A stretch of 64,000 bases of DNA from Syntrophales bacterium. GTDB taxonomy: Bacteria > Desulfobacterota > Syntrophia > Syntrophales > PHBD01. The notes beneath the pieces are model-generated. The model saw nothing but the letters and a program-made list of their open reading frames with translations. It did no database searches and was not told the DNA's origin. The position numbers and the translations under genes were made by a program. Positions within the stretch are counted from its first letter, which is position 1. Every line of letters starts with the position of its first letter. Below are positions 1 to 8,476 of the stretch, one piece after another. The stretch is from contig DAOSEM010000001.1 in the NCBI GenBank assembly GCA_035363115.1, positions 992,001 to 1,056,000 of the forward strand, in the 5' to 3' direction.

Positions 1-51
1 GGCGATGAGAATGATCAGTGCTGGAATTGTGAGCAGAAGCCTTGATTTCAT
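1..51 (-). CDS. N-terminus of an exported protein (partial)
   Basis: The complement opens with ATG at 51 and reads MKSRLLLTIPALIILIA to the window edge. The short basic start followed by a hydrophobic stretch looks like a signal peptide or signal anchor. An AGAGGA ribosome binding site lies about nine bases upstream. It is divergent from the next gene, and the shared intergenic region (52-259) should hold both promoters, although none is clear. Only 17 codons are visible, so no function can be given. Confidence 0.5.
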   Translation of the reverse strand, partial: MKSRLLLTIPALIILIA

Positions 52-259
52 CGTGGATTTTCCTCTTTCTGGTTTCTCTGAAACGAAGCGGGACCGTGCG
101 ACTATTCCGTTTAAGCAAGTCGGCGCAGGCATCTTTTGAAATCATCGGCAGGGAGAGGATGGAACTAAAGAAATAATTGCAGAGTCCGATAGAAAAGGGG
201 GGGAGCATGCAACGACCATGAAAATGATCCGCCGACGGATCAGGACCCGCAAAGAGGGG

Positions 260-1399
260 ATGTTGTTAAAAAGGCTGTTCGTGGCGGCGGTGCTGGCGAT
301 CGCTCTGGCCGGATCGGCCCATGCCGGAGAGGAGCGGGCATGCCTGGAGAAGACCTGGAAGGGAACCATCGGGGAGGTTCCCGTCATGATGCAGTTCACC
401 TTTCAGGTCGTGCTGCCCGTCGATTCCGAGGACTCCGGTTTCCCGCAGGCCGGTCGCTATTATTACCGAACGAGCCTTGTCGATTTCATCCTGATCCGGG
501 ACAGATCGAAACCGGATCAATGGAAGGAGCTCGACCCGAAGGGAAACGTGAGCGGCTGTTTCACGCTGACCTGCAGGGGTGACACCCTGGAGGGCACCTG
601 GTCGTCGCCGGACGGATCCCGAACGCTTCCGGTCCATGCCGGGAGCGAGCCGGACGAGTCGTATACCCGGCAGCGACTGGTCGGCCTGAAGACGACGGTT
701 GAAAGCGCTTCCATCGACGGGCGCCGTTATGAATTATTCAAGGCCCGGGACTTCGGCAGCGTGGAGGGACTGCGGCTGATCGGGAGCGGCAGGGCCGTCG
801 CCGACATCAATCATGTGCTCATGGAGCGCTTCAGGTCCAGCCTCGAAGAGGGGATCGACTGCGTCTCCGCCGGCCGGATCCGGAGAGGCGCAGAGACGGA
901 AGACGAGGACCGGGAAGAGGAAGACTGGTATCAATACGAATACGCCCTCTACATGATCGCCTGGAACAGGGAATTCGTGGTGATCGGCCAGAGCATGTCG
1001 CAGTACTGCGGCGGGATGCATCCCGATGTCTGGTCCGGGGCAACGGTCTACAGCCTCCGGACCGGCAAATCCGAAGACATGTCCCTATGGCTGGTCGAGA
1101 AGTACCGGAAGGACATTCCGAAAGAATCCGCCCTCGGGACCATGATCCTCGATCTCTATCGCCGGGAAGAAGTAAAGATCTTTCCCACGAAGGACGCCGG
1201 GGATGAGGACGAGTGCCCCGAAGCCATCGGGTTTTCGGGTGAGGACCTGTGGCCGACGCCGGCGGGAATCACCTTCCGACCGGATGCACCCTACAGCCGG
1301 AGCGCGTGCATCGTCGATGTGAACGTCCCCTACGCGAAGATGGCTCCTTACCTGTCGCCGCTGGGGAAGTCGAACGCAAAGGCGTTCCGGCGCCGCTGA
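260..1399 (+). CDS. exported protein with DUF3298/RsiV-like C-terminal region
   Basis: This is an exported protein of about 379 residues and unknown role. The ATG at 260 is preferred because MLLKRLFVAAVLAIALAGSA is a compact signal peptide ending at an AHA cleavage site. An in-frame ATG at 218 would add 14 basic residues; it has a G-rich stretch upstream, so it cannot be excluded. The C-terminal third carries SQYCGGMHPD followed by SLRTGK. This resembles the YCGGAHP signature of DUF3298, found in RsiV-type and PdaC-type envelope proteins. An acidic segment (ETEDEDREEED) sits mid-protein. The gene appears monocistronic and converges with the ior operon. A periplasmic or surface role is inferred from the signal peptide. 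Confidence 0.7.
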   Translation: MLLKRLFVAAVLAIALAGSAHAGEERACLEKTWKGTIGEVPVMMQFTFQVVLPVDSEDSGFPQAGRYYYRTSLVDFILIRDRSKPDQWKELDPKGNVSGCFTLTCRGDTLEGTWSSPDGSRTLPVHAGSEPDESYTRQRLVGLKTTVESASIDGRRYELFKARDFGSVEGLRLIGSGRAVADINHVLMERFRSSLEEGIDCVSAGRIRRGAETEDEDREEEDWYQYEYALYMIAWNREFVVIGQSMSQYCGGMHPDVWSGATVYSLRTGKSEDMSLWLVEKYRKDIPKESALGTMILDLYRREEVKIFPTKDAGDEDECPEAIGFSGEDLWPTPAGITFRPDAPYSRSACIVDVNVPYAKMAPYLSPLGKSNAKAFRRR

Positions 1400-1464
1400 C
1401 TTCCGGGTGTTGTGTTTTTGTCCGGCCGCCTGCGGCGCGCCTGCCGCCGGCTCCGCCCCTTCGT

Positions 1465-2085
1465 CTATGCCTTTGCGGCATCCATCCCCTCGGCAAATGC
1501 CTTCAGGTTGATCTCCAGCTTTTCTCCCGAGGTGGTGCGGCCCAGGGTGGCCCGGAAATCCTCCAGGGTGAGGGGCAGGACACCGGAGCCCGCCAGGGCC
1601 CCGATCATGACGATGTTGGCGAGAATGGGATTGCCCAGCCGGATGGCCCTGTCGGTGGCGTCGATCATCCACAGGCGCGCCGAGAGCCCGCCCAGCGATG
1701 CCCTGATCTCGTCCAGGGAGGGGTAGCTCAGCTCCCCTGTGATGACGCCGATCGGGTAGACCGGGCGGGTATTTGTCAGGACGATCACGCCGGGATGGCC
1801 GTAGGCCGCCAGTACGCGGACGGCCTCCGCCGGCTCCAGGGCGACCACGACGTCGGCCTTCCCCTTCGGGATCTGGGGGCTCCATGTCCCCTCCACGGAG
1901 GCGCGGACGTGGCTCATGACGGAGCCGCCCCGCTGGGAGGCGCCGAAGGTCTCGCCGATCGTCACCGTCAGTCCCCGCTCGACCAGCATGCCCGACAGGA
2001 CACGGGAGGCCATGACGTTGCCCTGGCCGCCGACGCCGGTGATGATGAGGTTGAAGGGATCCCGGGGCAGTTGCAGGGTCGCCAT
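1465..2085 (-). CDS. iorB: indolepyruvate:ferredoxin oxidoreductase, beta subunit
   Basis: This 206-residue gamma-domain-type subunit partners IorA in the oxidative decarboxylation of aryl-pyruvates (indolepyruvate, phenylpyruvate) to acyl-CoA with reduction of ferredoxin. After a short leader it reads LIITGVGGQGNVMASRVLSG, then GETFGASQRGGSVMSHVR, both family hallmarks (the GVGGQG loop and the QRGG motif). The start is the ATG two bases after the iorA stop, so the pair is translationally coupled. A longer upstream frame reads through iorA antisense composition and is not used. It is the last gene of the frhB-like/iorA/iorB operon. Confidence 0.92.
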   Translation of the reverse strand: MATLQLPRDPFNLIITGVGGQGNVMASRVLSGMLVERGLTVTIGETFGASQRGGSVMSHVRASVEGTWSPQIPKGKADVVVALEPAEAVRVLAAYGHPGVIVLTNTRPVYPIGVITGELSYPSLDEIRASLGGLSARLWMIDATDRAIRLGNPILANIVMIGALAGSGVLPLTLEDFRATLGRTTSGEKLEINLKAFAEGMDAAKA

Positions 2086-2087
2086 GA

Positions 2088-4022
2088 TCAGGCCACCTCC
2101 TTCCGGATGGCCGACTGCGGGCAGATCTGTGCGCAGACGCCGCAGCCGGCGCATAGGACCTCGTCCACGCGGGCCCGCCCGCTCTCCCGGTCCCACACCA
2201 GGGCGGGGCAGCGGAAAATGCGGGTGCACAGGCGGTTGCAGCCACAGTCTTCACCGATGCAGAGGGTCTCGTCCACCCGGACATTGTATTTCCGGGTTCC
2301 TCTCTTCTCCGGGGAAAGGGCGCATTTCTGTCGCAGGATCAGAACTTTGACTCCCTGTTTGTCTTCCATCAGCCGGTTCAGCGCCTCCCGTGTTTCGGCA
2401 AAGTCGAAGGGGTCCCGGATCTCCACGTCGGCGCCGATGGCGCTGCAAATCTTCGCGATGTCCACGTCCGGCGCCGCACAGCCCATGGCGTTGACGCACA
2501 GGCCCGGGTGGGACTGGAATCCCGTCATGGCGGTTCCGCTGTTGTCGAGGATGATCATCAGGATGTTCGACTGGTGATGAACGGCGTTGACCAGGGCGGG
2601 CATGGCGGCGTGGAAAAAGGTGGAGTCGCCGCACACCGACAGGATCGGCCTGTCCAGGCCGAAGGGGCCGAGTTTTCCGAAGCCGCTGGCGACGCCCGTC
2701 CCGGAGCCCATGGAGTGCAGGGTCTTGAGCGTGCCCGCGCCGCCGGGAAAAACATCTAAGGTGTAGCAGCCGATGTCCCCGCAGACGAATCCGTCCCGGT
2801 CGTCCAGTTTCAGGGCCGTCCGGATGCTCCAGTAGGAGGCCCGGTGGGGGCAGCCGGGACAGAAGGCGAGTCCCCGCTGGGGTGCGCCGGTCCGGGCCGC
2901 TTCCTGGGCCTTCCTTTCGTACTCCGGGTCCGTGGCAGGGGAGGGGATGTCCAGGATCCGGCAGAGCGCCCCGATCACCAGGTCCGGCGACAGCTCGCCC
3001 CGCGCGGGGATCGTCCCGTCATTCTTCCCGTAGAAGGTCTTGATCCCGATCTTGCCGGCCTCTTCGGCAGCGATGACCTTGACGTTCTCCTCCAGGAAGG
3101 CGAGCACCTCTTCGACGACCAGGACCTTTTCCGCCCGGGCGAGGTGCTTTTTCAGGAGATTCGTCGGCAGGGGCCAGGTCGTCGCCAGCTTCAGGATCCC
3201 GACCCGGTCGCCCAGTCCCAGCGCGTGGACGGCCTCCCGGCTGTAGAGGGTGCAGGCGCTGCTCGTGACGATCAGGACCTCCGGCCGCTCCGGCCCCTCG
3301 CAGGTGTTGAAGGGGCACTGCTCGAAGAGGTCCCGGGCCTTCCCGATTCTCTCCTGCTGGAGGCCGTGCTTGAAGGCAACAGGCATGCTCAGGACGGGAC
3401 CTTCGGCGGGGTCCAGCATGGACCCTCCGGCCCTGAACCGAGCCCGCGGCGTCCCCTCCGGAAGTGCTCCCAGGCGGACGTTGCCGCTGGCGTGGGACAT
3501 CCGGGTAACGCTGCGCAGCATGACCACGGTCCCGAGTGCTTCCGAGAAATCGAAGGCCCACTTCGTCAGGTCCTTGGCTTCCTGGAAATCCCCGGGCTCC
3601 AGGAGGGGGATCTCGATCATGCGGGCGAAATGCCGCGACTCCCCCTCGTTCACGCTGGAAAGCGCGCCCGGATCGTCGCAGGTGACCAGGATCATGCCGC
3701 CCCGGGTGCCGGACCCGGCGAGGTGGAGCAGGAAATCGGAGGCCACGTTGACGCCGTTCTGCTTCATGACGCAGAGCGAGCGCAGCCCCGCGAACGAGGC
3801 GGCAGCGGCGACCTCCAGGGCCACCTTTTCGTTGGTCGACCACTCCACGTAGAGGTTTCGCGCCTCCGCGACCCCCGCCAGATTCTCCAGGATTTCCGAA
3901 GACGGCGTGCCGGGGTAGGCCGCCGCCACGGCCATTCCTGCCTCAAGGGCGCCCCGGGCGATGGCCTCGTTTCCCATCATGAGATGGCTGCTGCCTTCCT
4001 TTTCCTCCAGCAACACCGGCAT
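2088..4022 (-). CDS. iorA: indolepyruvate:ferredoxin oxidoreductase, alpha subunit
   Basis: This 644-residue thiamine-diphosphate enzyme subunit works in peptide and amino-acid fermentation. The N-terminal pyruvate-oxidoreductase domain has YPGTPSSEIL near residue 36. The ThDP/Mg site is visible as GDIGCYTL, followed by GDSTFFH and IILDNSGTAMTG. The C-terminal ferredoxin domain has a canonical CAGCGVCAQICP cluster in the last 25 residues, preceded by an unusually spaced Cys group (CIGEDCGCNRLC). The start has AGGAGG upstream, eight bases after the frhB-like stop. Ferredoxin reduced here could be reoxidised through the upstream iron-sulfur flavoprotein; that link is inferred from the operon. 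Confidence 0.95.
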   Translation of the reverse strand: MPVLLEEKEGSSHLMMGNEAIARGALEAGMAVAAAYPGTPSSEILENLAGVAEARNLYVEWSTNEKVALEVAAAASFAGLRSLCVMKQNGVNVASDFLLHLAGSGTRGGMILVTCDDPGALSSVNEGESRHFARMIEIPLLEPGDFQEAKDLTKWAFDFSEALGTVVMLRSVTRMSHASGNVRLGALPEGTPRARFRAGGSMLDPAEGPVLSMPVAFKHGLQQERIGKARDLFEQCPFNTCEGPERPEVLIVTSSACTLYSREAVHALGLGDRVGILKLATTWPLPTNLLKKHLARAEKVLVVEEVLAFLEENVKVIAAEEAGKIGIKTFYGKNDGTIPARGELSPDLVIGALCRILDIPSPATDPEYERKAQEAARTGAPQRGLAFCPGCPHRASYWSIRTALKLDDRDGFVCGDIGCYTLDVFPGGAGTLKTLHSMGSGTGVASGFGKLGPFGLDRPILSVCGDSTFFHAAMPALVNAVHHQSNILMIILDNSGTAMTGFQSHPGLCVNAMGCAAPDVDIAKICSAIGADVEIRDPFDFAETREALNRLMEDKQGVKVLILRQKCALSPEKRGTRKYNVRVDETLCIGEDCGCNRLCTRIFRCPALVWDRESGRARVDEVLCAGCGVCAQICPQSAIRKEVA

Positions 4023-4030
4023 GTGTCCTC

Positions 4031-5164
4031 CTATGAGCAGAGCCCGGCGATCACGGGGTCCCGCGCGTCCAGGTAGAGCAGGTCGCAGGCGTTGCCGCTC
4101 TTTTCCGCCAGGTTCTTCAGGGCTTCTCTCTTTTTCGCCGCCGCCGCCCCTTTCAGCATGTCCAGGTTTCCCTCGGGGACGTCGTGTAATTCGAGAATCC
4201 CCCTCTCTATCGCCAGCTCGAAGAGTGCCGCGCCGGCGGCGGTCCGGACGATGACCTGGTTCCAGGATCGCGATTCCTCCCAGCTTCCGCCCAGGCGCGC
4301 CGAGCCGATGGAGATGTCCGCGAACTCGGCCGTGGTGTCGGTGCAGTACCGGCAGGATTCGCGGATGCAGTCCCGGATCTCCTCGATCGGAAACGTCCGC
4401 CGTCCACCGTCGAGGCGGATTTCGAGGACGCCCTCTCCCGGGGGAATCTCCATCCCCCGCACCCTCTCCAGGCCGACATGCTTTTCGAGCAGACCCGACA
4501 GCTTCGACCAGGAAAAGGTGAATCCGCAGAAAAGCCCGATCGTGAGCTTCAGCCTGTCGATGGGGTTTGTCCCGCTGTCCAGCTTCGGCTTGAGGCGCAT
4601 CTTGGCCAGGGCGAAGGCCTGGCAGGGTGTGGCGACGACGCCGATCCTTTCCGCGGTGCCCCGGGCCGCCCGGTTGAACTCGGCCACCGTCGCGGAGGCG
4701 ATGAATTTGCTGCCGCCCCGCTTCCAGACCTCGTCGGGATCCTGAACGGCCGCTCCGGAATGGAGGAAGCGCTCCCGGCCCTCGGCGACGACGGCGGTAT
4801 CGATCAGGCCTTCGCGAAGCGCCAGTGCCATGAGCGCCGAGACGGTTCCCCCGTGCTGGGCCTTTTCCCGGAGGCGGGCGTCGGAAGCCCGGATGATGTG
4901 GAAGGACCGGACCGGACCGATTTCCGGCGTGATTTCGGCTCCCGGCAGCAGCCGCCTTCGCATTTCCCCGAGATCCGCGGGGGTCCGGGGGCAGAAGGCG
5001 TAGCAGCGGCCCGCCTCGATGTCGCAGGGGTTGAGGACGATTGTCCGGTCACGGTGGAAAACCTGGTAGGGGCAGAGGTTGACGCAGGCGCCGCACCCCG
5101 TGCAGAGCCCGGCATCCCGGACCCGCTCCCCGAGCTCCTTCTGTCCCCCCGTTTCACGCGCCAT
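4031..5164 (-). CDS. coenzyme F420 hydrogenase/dehydrogenase beta-subunit family iron-sulfur flavoprotein
   Basis: This 377-residue member of the FrhB/FdhB family is the first gene of the ior operon. Residues 21-32 are CTGCGACVNLCP, a [4Fe-4S] motif, followed by GRCYAFCPRTP. The central part matches the FrhB_FdhB N- and C-terminal domains (QHGGTVSALMALAL, then GVVATPCQAFALAKM). A second Cys group, CIRESCRYC, appears near residue 264. Family members pass electrons between ferredoxin, FAD and F420 or other carriers. Outside methanogens the real partner is usually unknown. Here the operon position suggests it accepts electrons from, or feeds, the indolepyruvate oxidoreductase. Confidence 0.85.
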   Translation of the reverse strand: MARETGGQKELGERVRDAGLCTGCGACVNLCPYQVFHRDRTIVLNPCDIEAGRCYAFCPRTPADLGEMRRRLLPGAEITPEIGPVRSFHIIRASDARLREKAQHGGTVSALMALALREGLIDTAVVAEGRERFLHSGAAVQDPDEVWKRGGSKFIASATVAEFNRAARGTAERIGVVATPCQAFALAKMRLKPKLDSGTNPIDRLKLTIGLFCGFTFSWSKLSGLLEKHVGLERVRGMEIPPGEGVLEIRLDGGRRTFPIEEIRDCIRESCRYCTDTTAEFADISIGSARLGGSWEESRSWNQVIVRTAAGAALFELAIERGILELHDVPEGNLDMLKGAAAAKKREALKNLAEKSGNACDLLYLDARDPVIAGLCS

Positions 5165-5291
5165 CGATGCAGACCTCCCGGTTTTGTCTTTGCCTCGCTT
5201 CTCTGACGCCCTCCCGTTACCACAATCGGCGGAGCGGGAACAACGAGCAAAGTGAGGCCTTGCGCCCGAAGATCGGATGGTGCAGTCCGAT

Positions 5292-6896
5292 TCAGGTTTT
5301 CGGGGGGGTGCGGGGCAGGGTCAGCGTGAAGGAGATCAGGCCGCCGGGATCGTCGTCCAGGCGAAGGGTCCCCCGGTGGGCGTGGACGATCTCCCGGGCG
5401 AGGCTCAGTCCGAGGCCGGATCCCGGGACGGCGCCGCTGCGCGATTGGTCGACCCGGTGGAAGCGGAGGAAGATCTTCTCGCGGTCCGCCTCCGGGATCG
5501 GGGTGCCGGTATTGGCGATCGTGAAGATCACCCGTTCCCCGCGCTCCTCCAGGCGGAAGCGGATCAGGCCGCCTTCCCTGTTGTACTTGACGGCGTTGGA
5601 CGTGAGATTCTGGACGACCTGCCGGAACAGGTCCGGATCGGCCTGCACCGTGACGTGCGGGGCGATTTCCTGCTCCAGGCGCAGATGCGGTGCGACGGCC
5701 CCGACGTCCTCGGCAGCTGATTCAACGACGGCGCTTATGTCGAGGGGCTCCAGGTTCAGGGCCAGCTGCCCCGCGTCGGCGTGGGAGAGGATCAGGAGCT
5801 TCTGCACGATCGCTTTGAGCCGCTGGACCTCTTCGATGAGTGCGCCGTAGGAGCGCTGCTCGTCGGAGCCCGTGGCCGCGTGCTGCACGGCGTCGTCGAG
5901 CATCCCCTGCAGGATCGTCAGCGGCGTCTTCAGCTCATGGGCGGCATCGGCGCTGAACCGCACCGCCTGCCGGAAGCTCTTCTCCAGCCGGTCCAGCATG
6001 TCGTTGATCACGTTCACCAGCCGGGAAAACTCGTCGTCAGGTCCGGGCGACGAGGGGATCCGGCGATCCAGGCCCTGTGCCGTGATGGACTCCGCCGTCC
6101 GGGTGATGTCCGCGACGGGCCGGAGCGCCCTTCGGGTGATGAGCCATCCGCCCGCGGCAAGCAGGAGCAGCGCGATCGGCACGGCGATGAAGAATGTCTT
6201 TCTGTAGCGGGCTTCGTCCGAATGGAACCCCGCCATGTTCATGCCGATCAGGATCGTGACGAACGGGTCGCCCATGATCCCGACCCGCCATGTCTTCCCG
6301 TCGGCCTTCAGGGTCTTGAAGAAATGCTGCTTCATACGGAACGGTTCCGGCGGAGCGGGCAACGGCGACGGCGGAGAGACGGAATCCGCGGGAGGACCCG
6401 CCGGCCTGTCCGGCGGGAATCCGGAGCGGGGCGGCATCGGGGGCCTGTTCCCCGCGCCCGGGGGTGCCTGGCTCATCGGATAGACCGCGCCGGCATTGCG
6501 GCCGGAACGTTCAGGGCGTTGCCGGCGCTCCGGGAAGAAGGCGGGAAGGGGCGGAGGGGTTTCCATTCTCCGGTCATACTCGGGGAATGAGTCTTCGGAA
6601 ATCACCGCGGGCCAGTGGGGGGACTGGTACAGGACCTCGTTCCTTCCGGTCCTGATCTGAACGATGATGTCTTTCCAGCGCTCGGTGCCGTAAACGGACT
6701 GAAGCCGCCGATCCAGCTCCTCCCCGCCCCTCGTGAGCCGCCAGAGGTGGATGGGGCGCGGTCCCAGGGAACGGAGCTCCAGGTCGATCCGGTCGAGGCT
6801 TACGTCATGGATCACGGTGAGGAAATACAGGCCGAAGGCGACGAGAACGGAGCCCGAGATCAGGATCGACAGCAGGATGATCTTGATGCGGAACAA
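5292..6896 (-). CDS. membrane sensor histidine kinase with proline-rich periplasmic insert
   Basis: This two-component sensor kinase has about 534 residues. A TTG start at 6896 is chosen because AAGGAG, inside the end of the regulator gene, sits seven bases upstream. An ATG at 6953 would overlap the regulator by 53 bases. Features in order are TM1 (about 5-29), a periplasmic region whose residues 113-187 are very rich in Pro, TM2 (234-254), HAMP, HisKA (FSADAAHELKTP, phospho-His about 320), and HATPase_c (QNLTSNAVKYN, GSGLGLSL). The G1 box reads NTGTPIP instead of DxGxG. It is coupled to the response regulator four bases upstream. The stimulus is unknown. Confidence 0.9.
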   Translation of the reverse strand: MFRIKIILLSILISGSVLVAFGLYFLTVIHDVSLDRIDLELRSLGPRPIHLWRLTRGGEELDRRLQSVYGTERWKDIIVQIRTGRNEVLYQSPHWPAVISEDSFPEYDRRMETPPPLPAFFPERRQRPERSGRNAGAVYPMSQAPPGAGNRPPMPPRSGFPPDRPAGPPADSVSPPSPLPAPPEPFRMKQHFFKTLKADGKTWRVGIMGDPFVTILIGMNMAGFHSDEARYRKTFFIAVPIALLLLAAGGWLITRRALRPVADITRTAESITAQGLDRRIPSSPGPDDEFSRLVNVINDMLDRLEKSFRQAVRFSADAAHELKTPLTILQGMLDDAVQHAATGSDEQRSYGALIEEVQRLKAIVQKLLILSHADAGQLALNLEPLDISAVVESAAEDVGAVAPHLRLEQEIAPHVTVQADPDLFRQVVQNLTSNAVKYNREGGLIRFRLEERGERVIFTIANTGTPIPEADREKIFLRFHRVDQSRSGAVPGSGLGLSLAREIVHAHRGTLRLDDDPGGLISFTLTLPRTPPKT

Positions 6897-6900
6897 TCTC

Positions 6901-7581
6901 CTACTCCTTGGATGCCCTGTTGAACCGGTATCCGACGCCCCGGACCGTCTCAATGCGCAGGCGCTCCGGGTCGCTGTCCATCTTGCTGCGGAGCCTCCGG
7001 ATATAGACGTCCACGACGTTGGTCTGGGGGTCGAAGAAGTAGCCCCAGACGTGCTCCAGGATCTGCGTCCGGGTATACACCCGTCCGGGAGAGCGCATGA
7101 GCAGCGCCAGCAGGTTGAATTCCCGGGCCGTCAGCTCGACCATCCCCTTGTCCGTCCGGACCTCCCGCGTGATCAGGTTGACCACGAGATCGCCGTCCTG
7201 GAGCAGGCTGAGCTGCTGGCCCGTTCTCCTCCGGGTGACGGCATGGATCCGCGCGTACAGCTCCTCGATGTAGAACGGCTTGCTGAGGTAGTCGTCCGCC
7301 CCCAGGTTCAGGCCCTCGACCCGCTCGCTCAACGCCGAGCGGGCCGTCAGCAGGATCACCGGGACCGTGTTCTTCATTTCCCGGAGCTGCCGGAGGATCG
7401 TCAGCCCGTCGCGGCCGGGGAGCATGATGTCCAGCAGGATGACGTCGTACGCCTGCCCGGTGGCCATGGCAAAGCCCTCGTCGCCGTCCTCGCAGACGTC
7501 CACGACGAAGCCCTGTTCCTGGAGGCCCCTTTTCACAAAGGAGATGATTTTCCTGTCGTCCTCGACGAAAAGCACGCGCAT
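6901..7581 (-). CDS. OmpR/PhoB-family response regulator
   Basis: This 226-residue DNA-binding regulator is paired with the downstream kinase. The receiver domain begins MRVLFVEDD, with the phospho-acceptor Asp in ILLDIMLPGRDG, then LLTARS and YLSKPF. The C-terminal winged helix has ELTAREFNLLALL, the recognition region VDVYIRRLRSK and a terminal GVGYRF. The start at 7581 is set by the receiver fold; the open frame continues upstream but adds only non-homologous residues. No Shine-Dalgarno is visible. A possible -10 (TACAGT, 7588-7593) ends six bases before the ATG, which would make the message leaderless. Confidence 0.93.
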   Translation of the reverse strand: MRVLFVEDDRKIISFVKRGLQEQGFVVDVCEDGDEGFAMATGQAYDVILLDIMLPGRDGLTILRQLREMKNTVPVILLTARSALSERVEGLNLGADDYLSKPFYIEELYARIHAVTRRRTGQQLSLLQDGDLVVNLITREVRTDKGMVELTAREFNLLALLMRSPGRVYTRTQILEHVWGYFFDPQTNVVDVYIRRLRSKMDSDPERLRIETVRGVGYRFNRASKE

Positions 7582-7587
7582 GGCGCT

Positions 7588-7615
7588 ACTGTACCCATAA
7601 TCGGATTTATTGCAA
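7588..7615 (-). promoter_or_regulatory. possible promoter of the two-component operon
   Basis: On the complement, TTGCAA (7610-7615) and TACAGT (7588-7593) are separated by 16 bases. The predicted transcription start would fall at or next to the ATG at 7581, and no ribosome binding site is present. Both hexamers are imperfect, so this is a candidate only. Confidence 0.35.
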
Positions 7616-7846
7616 CGGATCATGAGATGAAAAAAACGTAATCTTTCCCATTCCATCGCCGCGGGGAGCGCCGCCGGGCGCCTGTCCGGCCGCACTTGGG
7701 GACGACTCCTTTCCATCCGCTTTCCGCAGCCTCCAGCCATGACAATCTTTTCATGATTTCCCCGGGCGATCTGTCATCCGGAGGGCGTATGAATCGACCC
7801 GGCCTGCATGGTGCAGGTGGATTCGGGAAATTCCGGAGGATGGAGC

Positions 7847-8320
7847 ATGAAAAAAGAAATCATGAAGGATGCCGTGGCGTTGAGCATCATTTTTACGCTG
7901 GTTCTGCTGTTCGTGTTCGAGATTGCCTGGGGGCAGACCCCCGGTCTGCGGGAACCGGACTGCCTCGCCGGGGTGAACGGCCCCTGTCCCGGCGAGGCGG
8001 ACGATGGAATGCCCTGCCACGTTCCGGCCGGGCCTCCGCCGGAGGCTTACCGGGCCTGCGAGGGTGCGAAACCCGGAAGCATCTCCGGATTCACGGCCCT
8101 GTGGGGGGAGACGATCATCGGTGTCTGCCGGAGGGATGAAAGCGGCCGGCTCTTACTGATCCCGGATCCGCCGGAGGACTGGGAACTGGCCGGAAACACG
8201 CTGCCGCCGGCCTGCTGCGAAGAGGAGCCGGAGCCCATTCCCGGGGAATGGGGAGGCATGTGCCCAGTCCCTCCGCCTTGGAGGGAACAGGGCTTCGGGC
8301 GCATGGGATTCATGGATTGA
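7847..8320 (+). CDS. small exported Cys-rich protein
   Basis: This 157-residue protein has the start MKKEIMKDAVALSIIFTLVL, a signal peptide or anchor ending near AWGQ. A GGAGG ribosome binding site precedes the ATG at 7847, which is preferred over an upstream in-frame ATG at 7808. The mature part is rich in Cys, Pro and Gly. It contains one block of the form PPPEAYRAC, then FTALWGETIIGVC, a pattern I recall as recurrent in uncharacterised secreted proteins of related bacteria. It is divergent from the two-component operon at 6901-7581, so it may be a target of that system. The function is unknown. Confidence 0.7.
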   Translation: MKKEIMKDAVALSIIFTLVLLFVFEIAWGQTPGLREPDCLAGVNGPCPGEADDGMPCHVPAGPPPEAYRACEGAKPGSISGFTALWGETIIGVCRRDESGRLLLIPDPPEDWELAGNTLPPACCEEEPEPIPGEWGGMCPVPPPWREQGFGRMGFMD

Positions 8321-8476
8321 GGATCGGAGAACGGAAGTCCTGACACCGGCCGGCTACCCGCCCGTGCCTGCCGCGTCCGGGGCGGACCGGATACCGGAAC
8401 AGGCACGGGAAGGAGAGGCGATGAAAAACTGCCGGATGCCCTTTCCGGCCGCTGTTATGACTCCGTTCAACGGCCT

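Noticed and set aside
1413..1450. GC-rich inverted repeat between the convergent first gene and iorB as a terminator
   Set aside because: Pairing is imperfect and no T-run follows on either strand.
1249..2577. 442-codon plus-strand frame over iorB/iorA
   Set aside because: It is an antisense shadow without motifs, while both opposite genes are clear family members.
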